Source: an uncultured Pelagibacteraceae bacterium
Lineage (GTDB): Bacteria > Pseudomonadota > Alphaproteobacteria > Pelagibacterales > Pelagibacteraceae
Length of the DNA: 8,120 nt
Reading direction: 5' to 3'
NCBI GenBank assembly: GCA_902608065.1
Contig: CACLMO010000024.1
Span: forward strand, 1 to 8,120
Shown here: piece after piece, positions 1 through 5,472 of the stretch
Layout: each line of letters begins with the position of its first letter
Numbering within the stretch: position 1 is the first letter of the stretch
Program-made: the position numbers and the translations under genes
Notes under the pieces: model-generated
Databases searched by the model: none
What the model was told of the DNA's origin: nothing
Seen by the model: only the letters and a program-made list of their open reading frames with translations

Positions 1-212
1 ACTTTTACTTTAATAGTTGTAATTGCACCTATTTGTAAATCATCTAAACTTTTTATATTAGATCTATCTGTATAACCTTGAGGAAAATTCCATATTAAAT
101 CTGAAATTTTTTCTATCTTTTTCTTTTTTAATTGGTTTGCTATTTTTAAACCAACTCCTTTCAAAGATGAAATTTTTTGAAAAAGAAGTTGTAGATTCTC
201 TAAATCACTCAT
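1..212 (-). CDS. recG: RecG, ATP-dependent DNA helicase (N-terminal part only)
   Basis: This is the first 70 codons of a gene that continues beyond the left edge of the window. RecG is a monomeric double-stranded DNA translocase that remodels stalled replication forks and Holliday junctions. The visible part matches the start of the family: a leucine-rich helix, then a helix-hairpin-helix-like stretch SSLKGVGLKIANQL near residues 15-28, then the typical 'DLIWNFPQGYTDRS' block near residues 37-50 leading into the wedge/OB-fold domain. The helicase motor domains lie outside the window, so the call rests on the N-terminus alone. The ATG at 212 is the natural start and sits 19 nt after the encoded CCA of tRNA-Thr, so the two are probably cotranscribed. 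There is no clear Shine-Dalgarno sequence. Confidence 0.85.
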   Translation of the reverse strand, partial: MSDLENLQLLFQKISSLKGVGLKIANQLKKKKIEKISDLIWNFPQGYTDRSNIKSLDDLQIGAITTIKVK

Positions 213-231
213 TCTTAATTTATAATTAATT

Positions 232-307
232 TGGTGCCCCCACACGGACTCGAACCGCGAACCTACTGATTACAAATCAGTTGCTCTACCAATTGAGCTA
301 TAGGGGC
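232..307 (-). tRNA. tRNA-Thr (anticodon UGU)
   Basis: A 76-nt cloverleaf read on the minus strand, with the 3' CCA encoded (232-234). The acceptor 5' strand GCCCCTA pairs with TGGGGGC plus discriminator A. The D arm contains AGCTCAATTGGTAGAGC. The anticodon stem ACTGA/TCAGT closes a 7-nt loop with TGT (complement at 272-274). The T arm is CGCGG-TTCGAGT-CCGTG with one G-T pair. It precedes recG on the same strand, and a candidate promoter lies immediately upstream. Confidence 0.97.
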
Positions 308-321
308 CTGTAGAGTTAAAT

Positions 322-349
322 AAGATAAAAAGTTAAAATCTTCAAGCAA
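322..349 (-). promoter_or_regulatory. Candidate sigma70-type promoter for tRNA-Thr and recG
   Basis: Read on the minus strand, TTGCTT (344-349) and TATCTT (322-327) are separated by 16 bp. The -10 box matches the consensus at four of six positions and the -35 box at three. The predicted start, near 314-316, is only 7-9 nt before the mature 5' end of tRNA-Thr at 307, which suits a tRNA gene. In DNA this rich in A and T such boxes arise often, so placement just ahead of the tRNA is the main support. Confidence 0.4.
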
Positions 350-367
350 ATAAACTCTTTATTGAAG
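340..367. terminator. AT-rich interrupted hairpin, possible weak terminator after the rlmB-side transcript
   Basis: AATAAA (349-354) pairs with TTTATT (358-363) around a 3-nt loop, and CTTC (340-343) pairs with GAAG (364-367) across a 5-nt bulge. On the plus strand it is followed by a run of eight Ts (372-379), but no plus-strand gene ends here. On the minus strand the following sequence is only moderately T-rich. It could end the minus-strand transcript coming from rlmB, and it overlaps the candidate -35 box of tRNA-Thr. The stem is almost all A-T, so this is tentative. Confidence 0.22.
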
Positions 368-469
368 TTAATTTTTTTTCTCAAAAGTTTGAAAATTGAA
401 TTTATTACTTTTACTGTCATTTTTAACTTCTAATAAGGCGGTAATTAAATCGTTCATAGTTTTTAGCAT
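368..469 (-). CDS. Tiny ORF (33 aa) overlapping the kinase relic, not recognised
   Basis: The ATG at 469 overlaps the end of the kinase-like frame: its last codon and stop read TGC TAA, and this ATG lies within ATATGCTAA in another frame. The product begins MLKTMNDLITALLEVKNDSK and ends in a lysine-rich tail (FEKKN). It has no signal peptide or membrane segment. It may be a piece of the same decayed gene reached by a frameshift, in which case joining the two frames gives roughly 86 residues, or it may be a chance ORF in AT-rich DNA. I recognise no family and see no Shine-Dalgarno sequence. Confidence 0.25.
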   Translation of the reverse strand: MLKTMNDLITALLEVKNDSKSNKFNFQTFEKKN

Positions 470-627
470 ATTTTCCTGATATCATCTCCGCTAAATACAA
501 TTGTAGGACCATAACTTTTTATGATTTTTGTTTTAATTTTTTTTCCTATAGTTGTTTTTCCAGATCCAGATAATCCTGTGATCCAAAATACTATTCTTTT
601 ATTTTTGTTTAGTTTAACTGTTCGCAT
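463..627 (-). pseudogene. Truncated adenylylsulfate (APS) kinase-like fragment, 54 aa
   Basis: The frame opens at an ATG (627) directly preceded by an in-frame stop and ends at TAA (463-465). The 54-residue product carries the start of an APS kinase / CysC-type P-loop fold: a beta strand with FWITGLSGSGKTTIGKK (residues 14-30; Walker A GLSGSGKT) and then TIVFSGDDIRK (residues 42-52), which matches the 'DGDDIR' strand and motif that bind the phosphoryl acceptor in this family. Full-length APS kinases are about 180-200 residues, so everything after the second strand is missing: the lid, the APS-binding region and the C-terminal helices. I see no continuation of the family in any frame down to tRNA-Thr. 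It is therefore probably a decayed or truncated copy, possibly from a sulfotransferase or surface-polysaccharide cluster elsewhere. A working 54-aa kinase is not plausible. An unknown small NTP-binding protein is a less likely alternative. Confidence 0.6.
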
Positions 628-658
628 TAGGATTTAGTATTGTTTTATATCAAAGATT

Positions 659-845
659 AAACAAAAGAACATTAAATTAATTTTTTTTTTTTAGTTTATT
701 AATAAAATGAAAAACTACTGAGGCCGAGTTAGAAATATTAAGACTTTCAACTTTTTTGTTGATATCAATTTTAAGCAAATAATCTGAATTTTTAGAAGTC
801 TGATACTTTAAACCATAACCTTCTGAACCAAACAAAAGAACATTA
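659..845. repeat. 16-bp perfect direct repeat flanking the 3' end of rlmB
   Basis: AAACAAAAGAACATTA occurs at 659-674, just beyond the rlmB stop codon, and again at 830-845 inside rlmB, where it encodes the NVLLF strand of the second SPOUT motif. The flanking bases differ. A match of this length is somewhat unexpected, but the composition is low-complexity, so chance is possible. The interval given spans both copies. Confidence 0.4.
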
Positions 846-1429
846 TTACCGTTCCAATCATGTTCAGTAAAATCTTTGTTTCCATCCTTATCAAATCCAT
901 TAATCCAAAAGTTTTTAGTTTTTAAAAATTTTAAAGTGGTATTTATATTAGAAACTTCAAATATCTTAATATGTTCAATACAGCCACTTGCGCTCTTATA
1001 TAAAAGTTTGCTTTCGCTTGGAAAAGATCTCTCTTTAACTATTACTCCATCAATATTAAATGAAGCAGCACTTCTTATTATAGACCCAATATTTCTTGGA
1101 TCAGTAACTTCTTCAAGAGCTACAAAAGTCATATTTTTTCTTGAAAAGTTTTCATTTAAATAATTTTTTATATTTAAATTTTCCAAATGTTCTATTTCTG
1201 CTATTAAACCTTGATGTGACAACTGTTCTTTAGCACATAATCTATCCAACTCTTTTTTTGTCTTATAAAAAACGGTAATATTTTTTAAAAGATTAAGACT
1301 CTGATTATCTCTACCTAAAGTTTTTTTTGAATCTTCAGTCAAAAAAACTTTTATTACTTTTCGGTTTGGATTTTTTAATGCTTCTGTTACAGCATGCTTC
1401 CCAGCTATTAAAAAAGTCGATTTTTTCAT
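677..1429 (-). CDS. rlmB: RlmB-type 23S rRNA (guanosine-2'-O)-methyltransferase (TrmH/SpoU family)
   Basis: The 250-residue product has the usual length and layout of RlmB, which methylates the 2'-O of G2251 (E. coli numbering) in the P loop of 23S rRNA using S-adenosylmethionine. An N-terminal SpoU substrate-binding domain (about residues 5-80) starts with IAGKHAVTEAL and ends with the typical LSHQGLIAEI. The SPOUT methyltransferase domain (about 102-247) shows three family motifs: TDPRNIGSIIRSAASF (109-124, with Asn113 and catalytic Arg119), LLFGSEGYGL (198-207, with Glu203) and SLNISNSASV (229-238) in the trefoil knot. Closely related TrmH-family enzymes act on tRNA or other rRNA positions, so the exact target is inferred. 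The ATG at 1429 gives the expected N-terminus. A well-matched promoter lies only about 16 nt upstream and no Shine-Dalgarno sequence is visible, so the leader is very short. The last codons contain a run of twelve As on the coding strand. The gene is divergent from the tRNA-tuf operon. Confidence 0.92.
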   Translation of the reverse strand: MKKSTFLIAGKHAVTEALKNPNRKVIKVFLTEDSKKTLGRDNQSLNLLKNITVFYKTKKELDRLCAKEQLSHQGLIAEIEHLENLNIKNYLNENFSRKNMTFVALEEVTDPRNIGSIIRSAASFNIDGVIVKERSFPSESKLLYKSASGCIEHIKIFEVSNINTTLKFLKTKNFWINGFDKDGNKDFTEHDWNGNNVLLFGSEGYGLKYQTSKNSDYLLKIDINKKVESLNISNSASVVFHFINKLKKKN

Positions 1430-1444
1430 GTTTTTTAACGAATT

Positions 1445-1473
1445 ATTAGAATTAATAGCATATTAATTGCCAA
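1445..1473 (-). promoter_or_regulatory. Candidate sigma70 promoter for rlmB
   Basis: Read on the minus strand, TTGGCA (1468-1473) and TCTAAT (1445-1450) are separated by exactly 17 bp. Each box matches the consensus (TTGACA, TATAAT) at five of six positions, the best promoter match I found in the window. The predicted start is near 1438, which leaves a leader of about 9 nt before the rlmB ATG at 1429. Confidence 0.5.
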
Positions 1474-1482
1474 AATCATTTA

Positions 1483-1511
1483 TTGCATTTGTTTGAGAAG
1501 ATGCTTATAAA
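1483..1511 (+). promoter_or_regulatory. Candidate promoter for the tRNA-Tyr/tRNA-Gly/tuf operon
   Basis: TTGCAT (1483-1488) and TATAAA (1506-1511) are separated by 17 bp. The -10 box matches at five of six positions and the -35 box at three. The -35 box resembles the TTGCTT proposed for tRNA-Thr. The predicted start near 1518 gives a 5' leader of about 44 nt before tRNA-Tyr. The -35 box is 9 bp from that of the divergent rlmB promoter. This would be the main visible promoter for everything from tRNA-Tyr onward. Confidence 0.42.
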
Positions 1512-1520
1512 ACGTTGTTG

Positions 1521-1534
1521 AATAAAGCTTTATT
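1521..1534. repeat. 14-bp perfect palindrome in the tRNA-Tyr leader
   Basis: AATAAAGCTTTATT is a perfect palindrome lying just after the predicted transcription start and about 27 bp before tRNA-Tyr. It could be an operator half-site pair or a small leader hairpin, but it has no spacer for a stable RNA loop. No function is assigned. Confidence 0.4.
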
Positions 1535-1561
1535 GTGGTATCAGTAACCTCCAGATTTATC

Positions 1562-1648
<87 letters not shown>

Positions 1649-1704
1649 GGTTCAATAAAGTTTTGTACAAAGAAAAAGAAAGAGTGTGATAAGTTTGGAA
1701 CGAT

Positions 1705-1778
1705 GCGGGTGTAGTTCAATGGTAGAACACCAGCCTTCCAAGCTGGTCGTGAGGGTTCGATTCCCTTCACCCGCTCCA
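1705..1778 (+). tRNA. tRNA-Gly (anticodon UCC)
   Basis: A 74-nt cloverleaf with acceptor GCGGGTG / CACCCGC, discriminator T1775 and encoded CCA (1776-1778). The anticodon stem CCAGC/GCTGG closes the loop CTTCCAA with TCC at 1737-1739. The T arm contains GGTTCGATTCC. It lies 41 nt ahead of tuf, as glyT does upstream of tufB in E. coli, and processing of this tRNA probably generates the 5' end of the tuf message. Confidence 0.97.
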
Positions 1779-1804
1779 AGTTAAGGTAAAGTTAATTATT
1801 TAAA

Positions 1805-1811
1805 AAGAGGT
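1805..1811 (+). promoter_or_regulatory. Ribosome binding site of tuf
   Basis: AAGAGGT ends 8 nt before the tuf ATG. It is one of the few clear Shine-Dalgarno sequences in the window, which fits a protein made in very large amounts. Confidence 0.6.
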
Positions 1812-1819
1812 AAAAAGAA

Positions 1820-3013
1820 ATGGCTGAGAAAAAAAAATTTGAAAGAAATAAACCACATTGTAATATTGGTACAATAGGGCACGTGGATCATGGTAAAACA
1901 ACTTTAACTGCTGCTATAACAAAAGTTTTAGCAGAAAAAGGTGGAGCTGAATTTATAGCTTATGATCAAATTGATAAAGCTCCAGAAGAGAAAGAGCGTG
2001 GAATTACAATATCAACTGCACATGTTGAATATGAAACTGATAAAAGACACTATGCTCACGTAGACTGTCCAGGACATGCTGACTATGTAAAAAATATGAT
2101 AACAGGCGCAGCACAAATGGATGGAGCAATTTTAGTAGTTAATGCTGCAGATGGTCCTATGCCACAAACTAGAGAACATATTCTTTTAGCAAGACAAGTT
2201 GGTGTGCCAGCTATAGTAGTTTTTCTAAATAAAGTAGATCAAGTTAAAGACAAAGAACTTTTAGATTTAGTTGTAGAAGAAATTAGAGAGCTGTTAACAT
2301 CTTATAAATTTCCTGGAGACAAGATTCCAATAGTAAAAGGATCAGCTTTGAACGCTGTCGAAGGTAAAGATGAGGCTACAGGAAAAAATGCAATCCTTGA
2401 ATTAATGAAGGCAATAGATGAACATATTCCTCAACCTGCAAGACCTAAAGATAAACCTTTCTTAATGCCAGTTGAAGATGTTTTTTCTATTTCTGGTCGT
2501 GGAACTGTTGCAACTGGTAGAGTTGAACAAGGTGTTGTTAAAACTGGTGAAGAACTAGAAATAGTTGGTATTAAAGAAACAAAAAAAACAGTTATTACTG
2601 GTGTTGAAATGTTCAGAAAAATTTTGGATACGGGTGAAGCTGGAGATAACATCGGAGCTTTGCTTAGAGGTGTTGAGCGAGAAGATATTGAAAGAGGTCA
2701 AGTCTTAGCAAAACCAGGTTCAGTTACTCCACACACTGAGTTTGAAGCTCAAGCATATGTTTTAAAGAAAGAAGAAGGTGGAAGACATACTCCTTTCTTT
2801 ACTAAATATAGACCACAATTTTATTTTAGAACCACAGATGTAACAGGTGAAGTTACTCTTCCATCTGGAACAGAAATGGTTATGCCTGGCGACGATGCTA
2901 AGTTTAATGTTAAATTAATTACTCCAATTGCAATGAATGAAAAACTAAATTTTGCGATTAGAGAAGGTGGTAAAACAGTAGGTGCTGGAGTAGTAACCAA
3001 AATAATTAAGTAA
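1820..3013 (+). CDS. tuf: Translation elongation factor EF-Tu
   Basis: The 397-residue product is full length (E. coli EF-Tu is 394 residues). It is the GTPase that brings aminoacyl-tRNA to the ribosomal A site in the cytoplasm. The G domain (about 1-205) shows G1 GHVDHGKT (20-27), the switch I block ERGITI (59-64), G3 DCPGH (82-86, catalytic His86), G4 NKVD (137-140) and G5 SAL (175-177). The beta-barrel domains 2 and 3 follow, with [17 protein letters not shown] in domain 2 and the C-terminal [18 protein letters not shown] that forms part of the tRNA-binding face. Codons 4-6 form a run of nine As (1829-1837). The start is fixed by the strong ribosome binding site and the family N-terminus. 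The gene sits between tRNA-Gly and tRNA-Trp and is presumably cotranscribed with both. Only one tuf copy is visible; a second elsewhere cannot be ruled out. Confidence 0.99.
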   Translation: MAEKKKFERNKPHCNIGTIGHVDHGKTTLTAAITKVLAEKGGAEFIAYDQIDKAPEEKERGITISTAHVEYETDKRHYAHVDCPGHADYVKNMITGAAQMDGAILVVNAADGPMPQTREHILLARQVGVPAIVVFLNKVDQVKDKELLDLVVEEIRELLTSYKFPGDKIPIVKGSALNAVEGKDEATGKNAILELMKAIDEHIPQPARPKDKPFLMPVEDVFSISGRGTVATGRVEQGVVKTGEELEIVGIKETKKTVITGVEMFRKILDTGEAGDNIGALLRGVEREDIERGQVLAKPGSVTPHTEFEAQAYVLKKEEGGRHTPFFTKYRPQFYFRTTDVTGEVTLPSGTEMVMPGDDAKFNVKLITPIAMNEKLNFAIREGGKTVGAGVVTKIIK

Positions 3014-3019
3014 GCTACT

Positions 3020-3095
3020 AGGAGTGTAGCTCAATTGGTAGAGCGCCGGTCTCCAAAACCGGAGGTTGGGGGTTCGATTCCCTCCGCTCCTGCCA
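3020..3095 (+). tRNA. tRNA-Trp (anticodon CCA)
   Basis: A 76-nt cloverleaf with acceptor AGGAGTG / CGCTCCT (one G-T pair), discriminator G3092 and encoded CCA (3093-3095). The anticodon stem CCGGT/ACCGG closes CTCCAAA with CCA at 3053-3055. The T arm is GGGGG-TTCGATT-CCCTC with one G-T pair. It begins 6 nt after the tuf stop codon and ends 12 nt before the secE ATG, so its excision would separate the tuf message from the downstream message. Confidence 0.97.
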
Positions 3096-3107
3096 AGATA
3101 AAAAAAA

Positions 3108-3299
3108 ATGATAAACCCATTAAAATTTTTACAATCTGTTAAACAGGAAGCCTTTAAAGTAACTTGGCCAACAAGAAAAGATGTTGCTGTTGGTTCTTTG
3201 ATGGTTTTTGCATTAGCAACAATAGCAGCAATATTTTTCTTATTACTGGACCAAATATATAAATTTTTATTAGATATAATATTAACAATTAATTTTTAA
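3108..3299 (+). CDS. secE: Preprotein translocase subunit SecE
   Basis: A 63-residue protein of the short, single-membrane-span SecE type found outside the gammaproteobacteria (E. coli SecE has 127 residues and three spans). SecE clamps SecY in the inner-membrane SecYEG channel. The amphipathic helix and conserved turn FLQSVKQEAFKVTWPTRKDV (residues 7-26) is diagnostic. It is followed by one hydrophobic span of about 23 residues (roughly 30-52), rich in Leu, Ile, Phe and Ala. The ATG at 3108 is preceded only by an A-rich stretch without a Shine-Dalgarno sequence. The stop codon directly abuts the nusG ATG, as in the conserved secE-nusG pair. Confidence 0.96.
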   Translation: MINPLKFLQSVKQEAFKVTWPTRKDVAVGSLMVFALATIAAIFFLLLDQIYKFLLDIILTINF

Positions 3300-3827
3300 A
3301 TGAAAAACTGGTATATAGTTCACGCATTTTCAGGTTTTGAAAACAAAGTTGCAGAAGTAATAAAAGATAAGATTAAAATTGATAAACTAGAAGATAAAAT
3401 AGAAGAGGTTTTGGTGCCTGTACATGAAGTAACTGAGGTGAAAAGAGGTAAACGAGTTCAAAGAAAAAAAAAGTACTTTCCTAGCTACGTTTTAATAAAA
3501 ATGGAAATGAATAAAGAATTATATCACACAATTAAAAATATTCAGAAAGTAACCGGATTTCTGGGACCAACAGGTTCACCAGTTCCAGTACCTGAGAAAG
3601 AAGTAGAAAAAATTATTGGAGGAATTAAAGAAGGTTCTCTAGTACCTGAACCTAGATTAACATTTGATATTGGAGAGCAAGTCAAAGTATGTGAGGGTCC
3701 ATTTGCATCTTTTAGTGGTTTGGTCGAGGAAGTAGATGAAGATAAATCAAGATTAAAAGTATCTGTTGCTATTTTTGGTAGACCCACACCTATAGATTTG
3801 GATTTTAACCAAGTGGAGAAATTTTAA
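3300..3827 (+). CDS. nusG: Transcription termination/antitermination factor NusG
   Basis: The 175-residue product has the normal two-domain form. The NGN domain (about 1-110), which binds RNA polymerase, starts with [17 protein letters not shown] and includes [20 protein letters not shown] (49-68) and KVTGFLG (83-89). The KOW domain (about 122-160), which contacts Rho or ribosomal protein S10, has [19 protein letters not shown] and ends near VSVAIFGR. NusG increases elongation rate and couples transcription to translation. The ATG at 3300 follows the secE stop with no gap and has no visible Shine-Dalgarno sequence, so translation probably depends on ribosomes finishing secE. A run of nine As (3464-3472) falls in the RKKK region. 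Confidence 0.98.
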   Translation: MKNWYIVHAFSGFENKVAEVIKDKIKIDKLEDKIEEVLVPVHEVTEVKRGKRVQRKKKYFPSYVLIKMEMNKELYHTIKNIQKVTGFLGPTGSPVPVPEKEVEKIIGGIKEGSLVPEPRLTFDIGEQVKVCEGPFASFSGLVEEVDEDKSRLKVSVAIFGRPTPIDLDFNQVEKF

Positions 3828-3829
3828 TC

Positions 3830-4255
3830 ATGGCAAAAGAAATTACTGGATATGTTAAATTACAAATTAAAGGTGGGCAGGCAAATCCAGCCCCACCAGT
3901 TGGACCAGCTTTAGGTCAAAGAGGTATAAATATAATGGAATTTTGTAAAGCATTTAACGAAAAAACTAAAAGCTTTATGGGGAAACCTGTTCCAGTAGTT
4001 ATAACAGTTTATAAAGATAAAAAATTTGATTTTATTATTAAATCACCTCCAGCATCGCATTTTATAAAAGAAGCAGCGAAGTTAAAAGGAGGCTCAAAAG
4101 AACCTGGAAGAGTAATTGTTGCTTCTATAACTATGAAACAAGCCGAAAAAATAGCAAAAGAAAAAATGAAAGATTTAAATGCTTACGATCTTAAAGAAGC
4201 TACAAAAATAATTTGTGGTTCAGCAAGGTCTATGGGTATAGAGGTAAAAGATTAA
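3830..4255 (+). CDS. rplK: 50S ribosomal protein L11 (uL11)
   Basis: The 141-residue product matches family length (E. coli 142). L11 binds the GTPase-associated centre of 23S rRNA at the base of the stalk and is needed for RelA activation. The N-terminal domain (about 1-70) shows [29 protein letters not shown], with the proline-rich helix that contacts thiostrepton-type antibiotics. The rRNA-binding C-terminal domain (about 76-141) ends with [16 protein letters not shown]. The ATG lies 2 nt after the nusG stop. GGAG at 3815-3818 inside the nusG end is the likely ribosome binding site. The stop overlaps the rplA start as TAATG. Confidence 0.99.
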   Translation: MAKEITGYVKLQIKGGQANPAPPVGPALGQRGINIMEFCKAFNEKTKSFMGKPVPVVITVYKDKKFDFIIKSPPASHFIKEAAKLKGGSKEPGRVIVASITMKQAEKIAKEKMKDLNAYDLKEATKIICGSARSMGIEVKD

Positions 4256-4944
4256 TGAAAATAAAATCATCAAAAAGATTTAAAAAACTGCTAGAAATAA
4301 CCAAAGATAAAAAGCCAGAAGCTTTGGAAGAAGCTATTAAGATGGTAAAAAAAAATTGCACAGCAAAGTTTGATGAATCTATTGATGTGTCTTTTTTTTT
4401 AAATATAAAACAAAAGAAAGAAGAAATTGTTTTGAGAACTTCAGTAAAATTACCAAATGGTAATGGAAAAAAAGTTAAAGTAGCAGTTTTATGTGAGGAC
4501 AGCAAACTTAAAGAGGCAAAAGAATCTGGCGCAGATATATCTGGTTCTGAAAGTTTAGTAAATGATATTTCATCAGGAAAAATAAATTTTGATAAACTTG
4601 TAGCTACTCCAGCAATGATGCCTAAAATGGGTAAACTTGGTAAAATTTTGGGTCCCAAGGGGCTAATGCCAAATCCAAAAACTGGCACAGTTACAAATGA
4701 TATAAAATCTGTTGTTAAAGCTCTCAAAACTGGTCAAATTGAAATTAAAAATGATAAGGATGGAAATCTTTCTGCTTCAATTGGTAAAAAGAGTTTCAAT
4801 GATGACAAAATAAAAGAAAATTTTAATTCTATTTTTGAAACTATATTAAAAGAAAAACCAAGTGGAATAAAAGGAGATTTTATTAAATCTGCATTTTTAA
4901 CTTCCACTATGGGAATTTCTTGCAAACTGAAATTACAGAGATAA
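4255..4944 (+). CDS. rplA: 50S ribosomal protein L1 (uL1)
   Basis: The 229-residue product (E. coli 234) forms the mobile L1 arm at the ribosomal E site. The family signature MMPKMGKLGKILGPKGLMPN lies at residues 121-140 and is followed by PKTGTV (141-146). Domain I comes from both ends of the chain, including SKRFKKLLE near the start and MGISCKLKL at the end. The start was set at the ATG at 4255, whose A is the last base of the rplK stop codon. A longer frame from a TTG at 4213 would overlap rplK by 43 nt and adds residues unlike the family. AGAGGT about 9 nt upstream can serve as the ribosome binding site. Two 9-nt homopolymers lie in the gene: As at 4347-4355 and Ts at 4392-4400. L1 represses this operon in E. 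coli, but no leader space for such a site exists here. Confidence 0.98.
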   Translation: MKIKSSKRFKKLLEITKDKKPEALEEAIKMVKKNCTAKFDESIDVSFFLNIKQKKEEIVLRTSVKLPNGNGKKVKVAVLCEDSKLKEAKESGADISGSESLVNDISSGKINFDKLVATPAMMPKMGKLGKILGPKGLMPNPKTGTVTNDIKSVVKALKTGQIEIKNDKDGNLSASIGKKSFNDDKIKENFNSIFETILKEKPSGIKGDFIKSAFLTSTMGISCKLKLQR

Positions 4945-4948
4945 AAAA

Positions 4949-5461
4949 ATGATGAATAAAGATAAAAAGAAATCATATATTGAGGAAATGAAAGACTTTT
5001 TTAAAAAGACGAATTCTGTACTTGTAACTCATTATCAAGGCCTTTCAGTTAAAGAAATCGATAAATTAAGAGAAGAAATGAGAGAAAAAGGAATTCTATT
5101 CAAAATAACCAAAAATAGAATTACCAAACTAGCCTTAAAGGATAGCAAATTTAAAAAATTAGAAAATTTATTTACGGGACCAACAGCAGTAGCTTTTTCA
5201 GATGACGCAATAGCCTCTGCAAAGATTTTAACAAAATTTGCGAAAAATAATTCTAAATTAAAAATTATAGGTGGAATTATGGAAGATGAACCGCTTTCAT
5301 TAAAAGATGTGGAAAAAATTGCCACATTACCCACATTAGATGAAGCTAGAGCCAAAATAGTTGGTATTTTAAGCACTCCAGCACAAAAAATAATGAGTAT
5401 TTTACTTGCACCTGGCTCAAAAATTGCTATTTTGGCGCACGCAAAAAGTAAAAAGACATAA
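4949..5461 (+). CDS. rplJ: 50S ribosomal protein L10 (uL10)
   Basis: The 170-residue product is the base of the ribosomal stalk: its N-terminal globular domain binds the GTPase-associated rRNA and its C-terminal helix carries L7/L12 dimers. Typical segments are the helix [12 protein letters not shown] near the start, the strand [19 protein letters not shown] (23-41), [23 protein letters not shown], and the C-terminal helix [30 protein letters not shown]. The start is ambiguous between adjacent ATGs at 4949 and 4952; both lie within a few bases of the rplA stop. The upstream CAGAG is only a weak ribosome binding site, so translational coupling to rplA is likely. There is no 5' leader of the kind that binds L10-L12 in E. 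coli. Confidence 0.97.
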   Translation: MMNKDKKKSYIEEMKDFFKKTNSVLVTHYQGLSVKEIDKLREEMREKGILFKITKNRITKLALKDSKFKKLENLFTGPTAVAFSDDAIASAKILTKFAKNNSKLKIIGGIMEDEPLSLKDVEKIATLPTLDEARAKIVGILSTPAQKIMSILLAPGSKIAILAHAKSKKT

Positions 5462-5472
5462 TTAGGAATTTC

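Noticed and set aside
876..1163. 95-codon plus-strand ORF inside rlmB
   Set aside because: It lies antisense to the conserved SPOUT domain of rlmB, has no recognisable product and no upstream signals.
4213..4254. Upstream extension of rplA from a TTG
   Set aside because: It would overlap rplK and adds 14 residues foreign to L1; the ATG at 4255 overlapping the rplK stop fits the family start.
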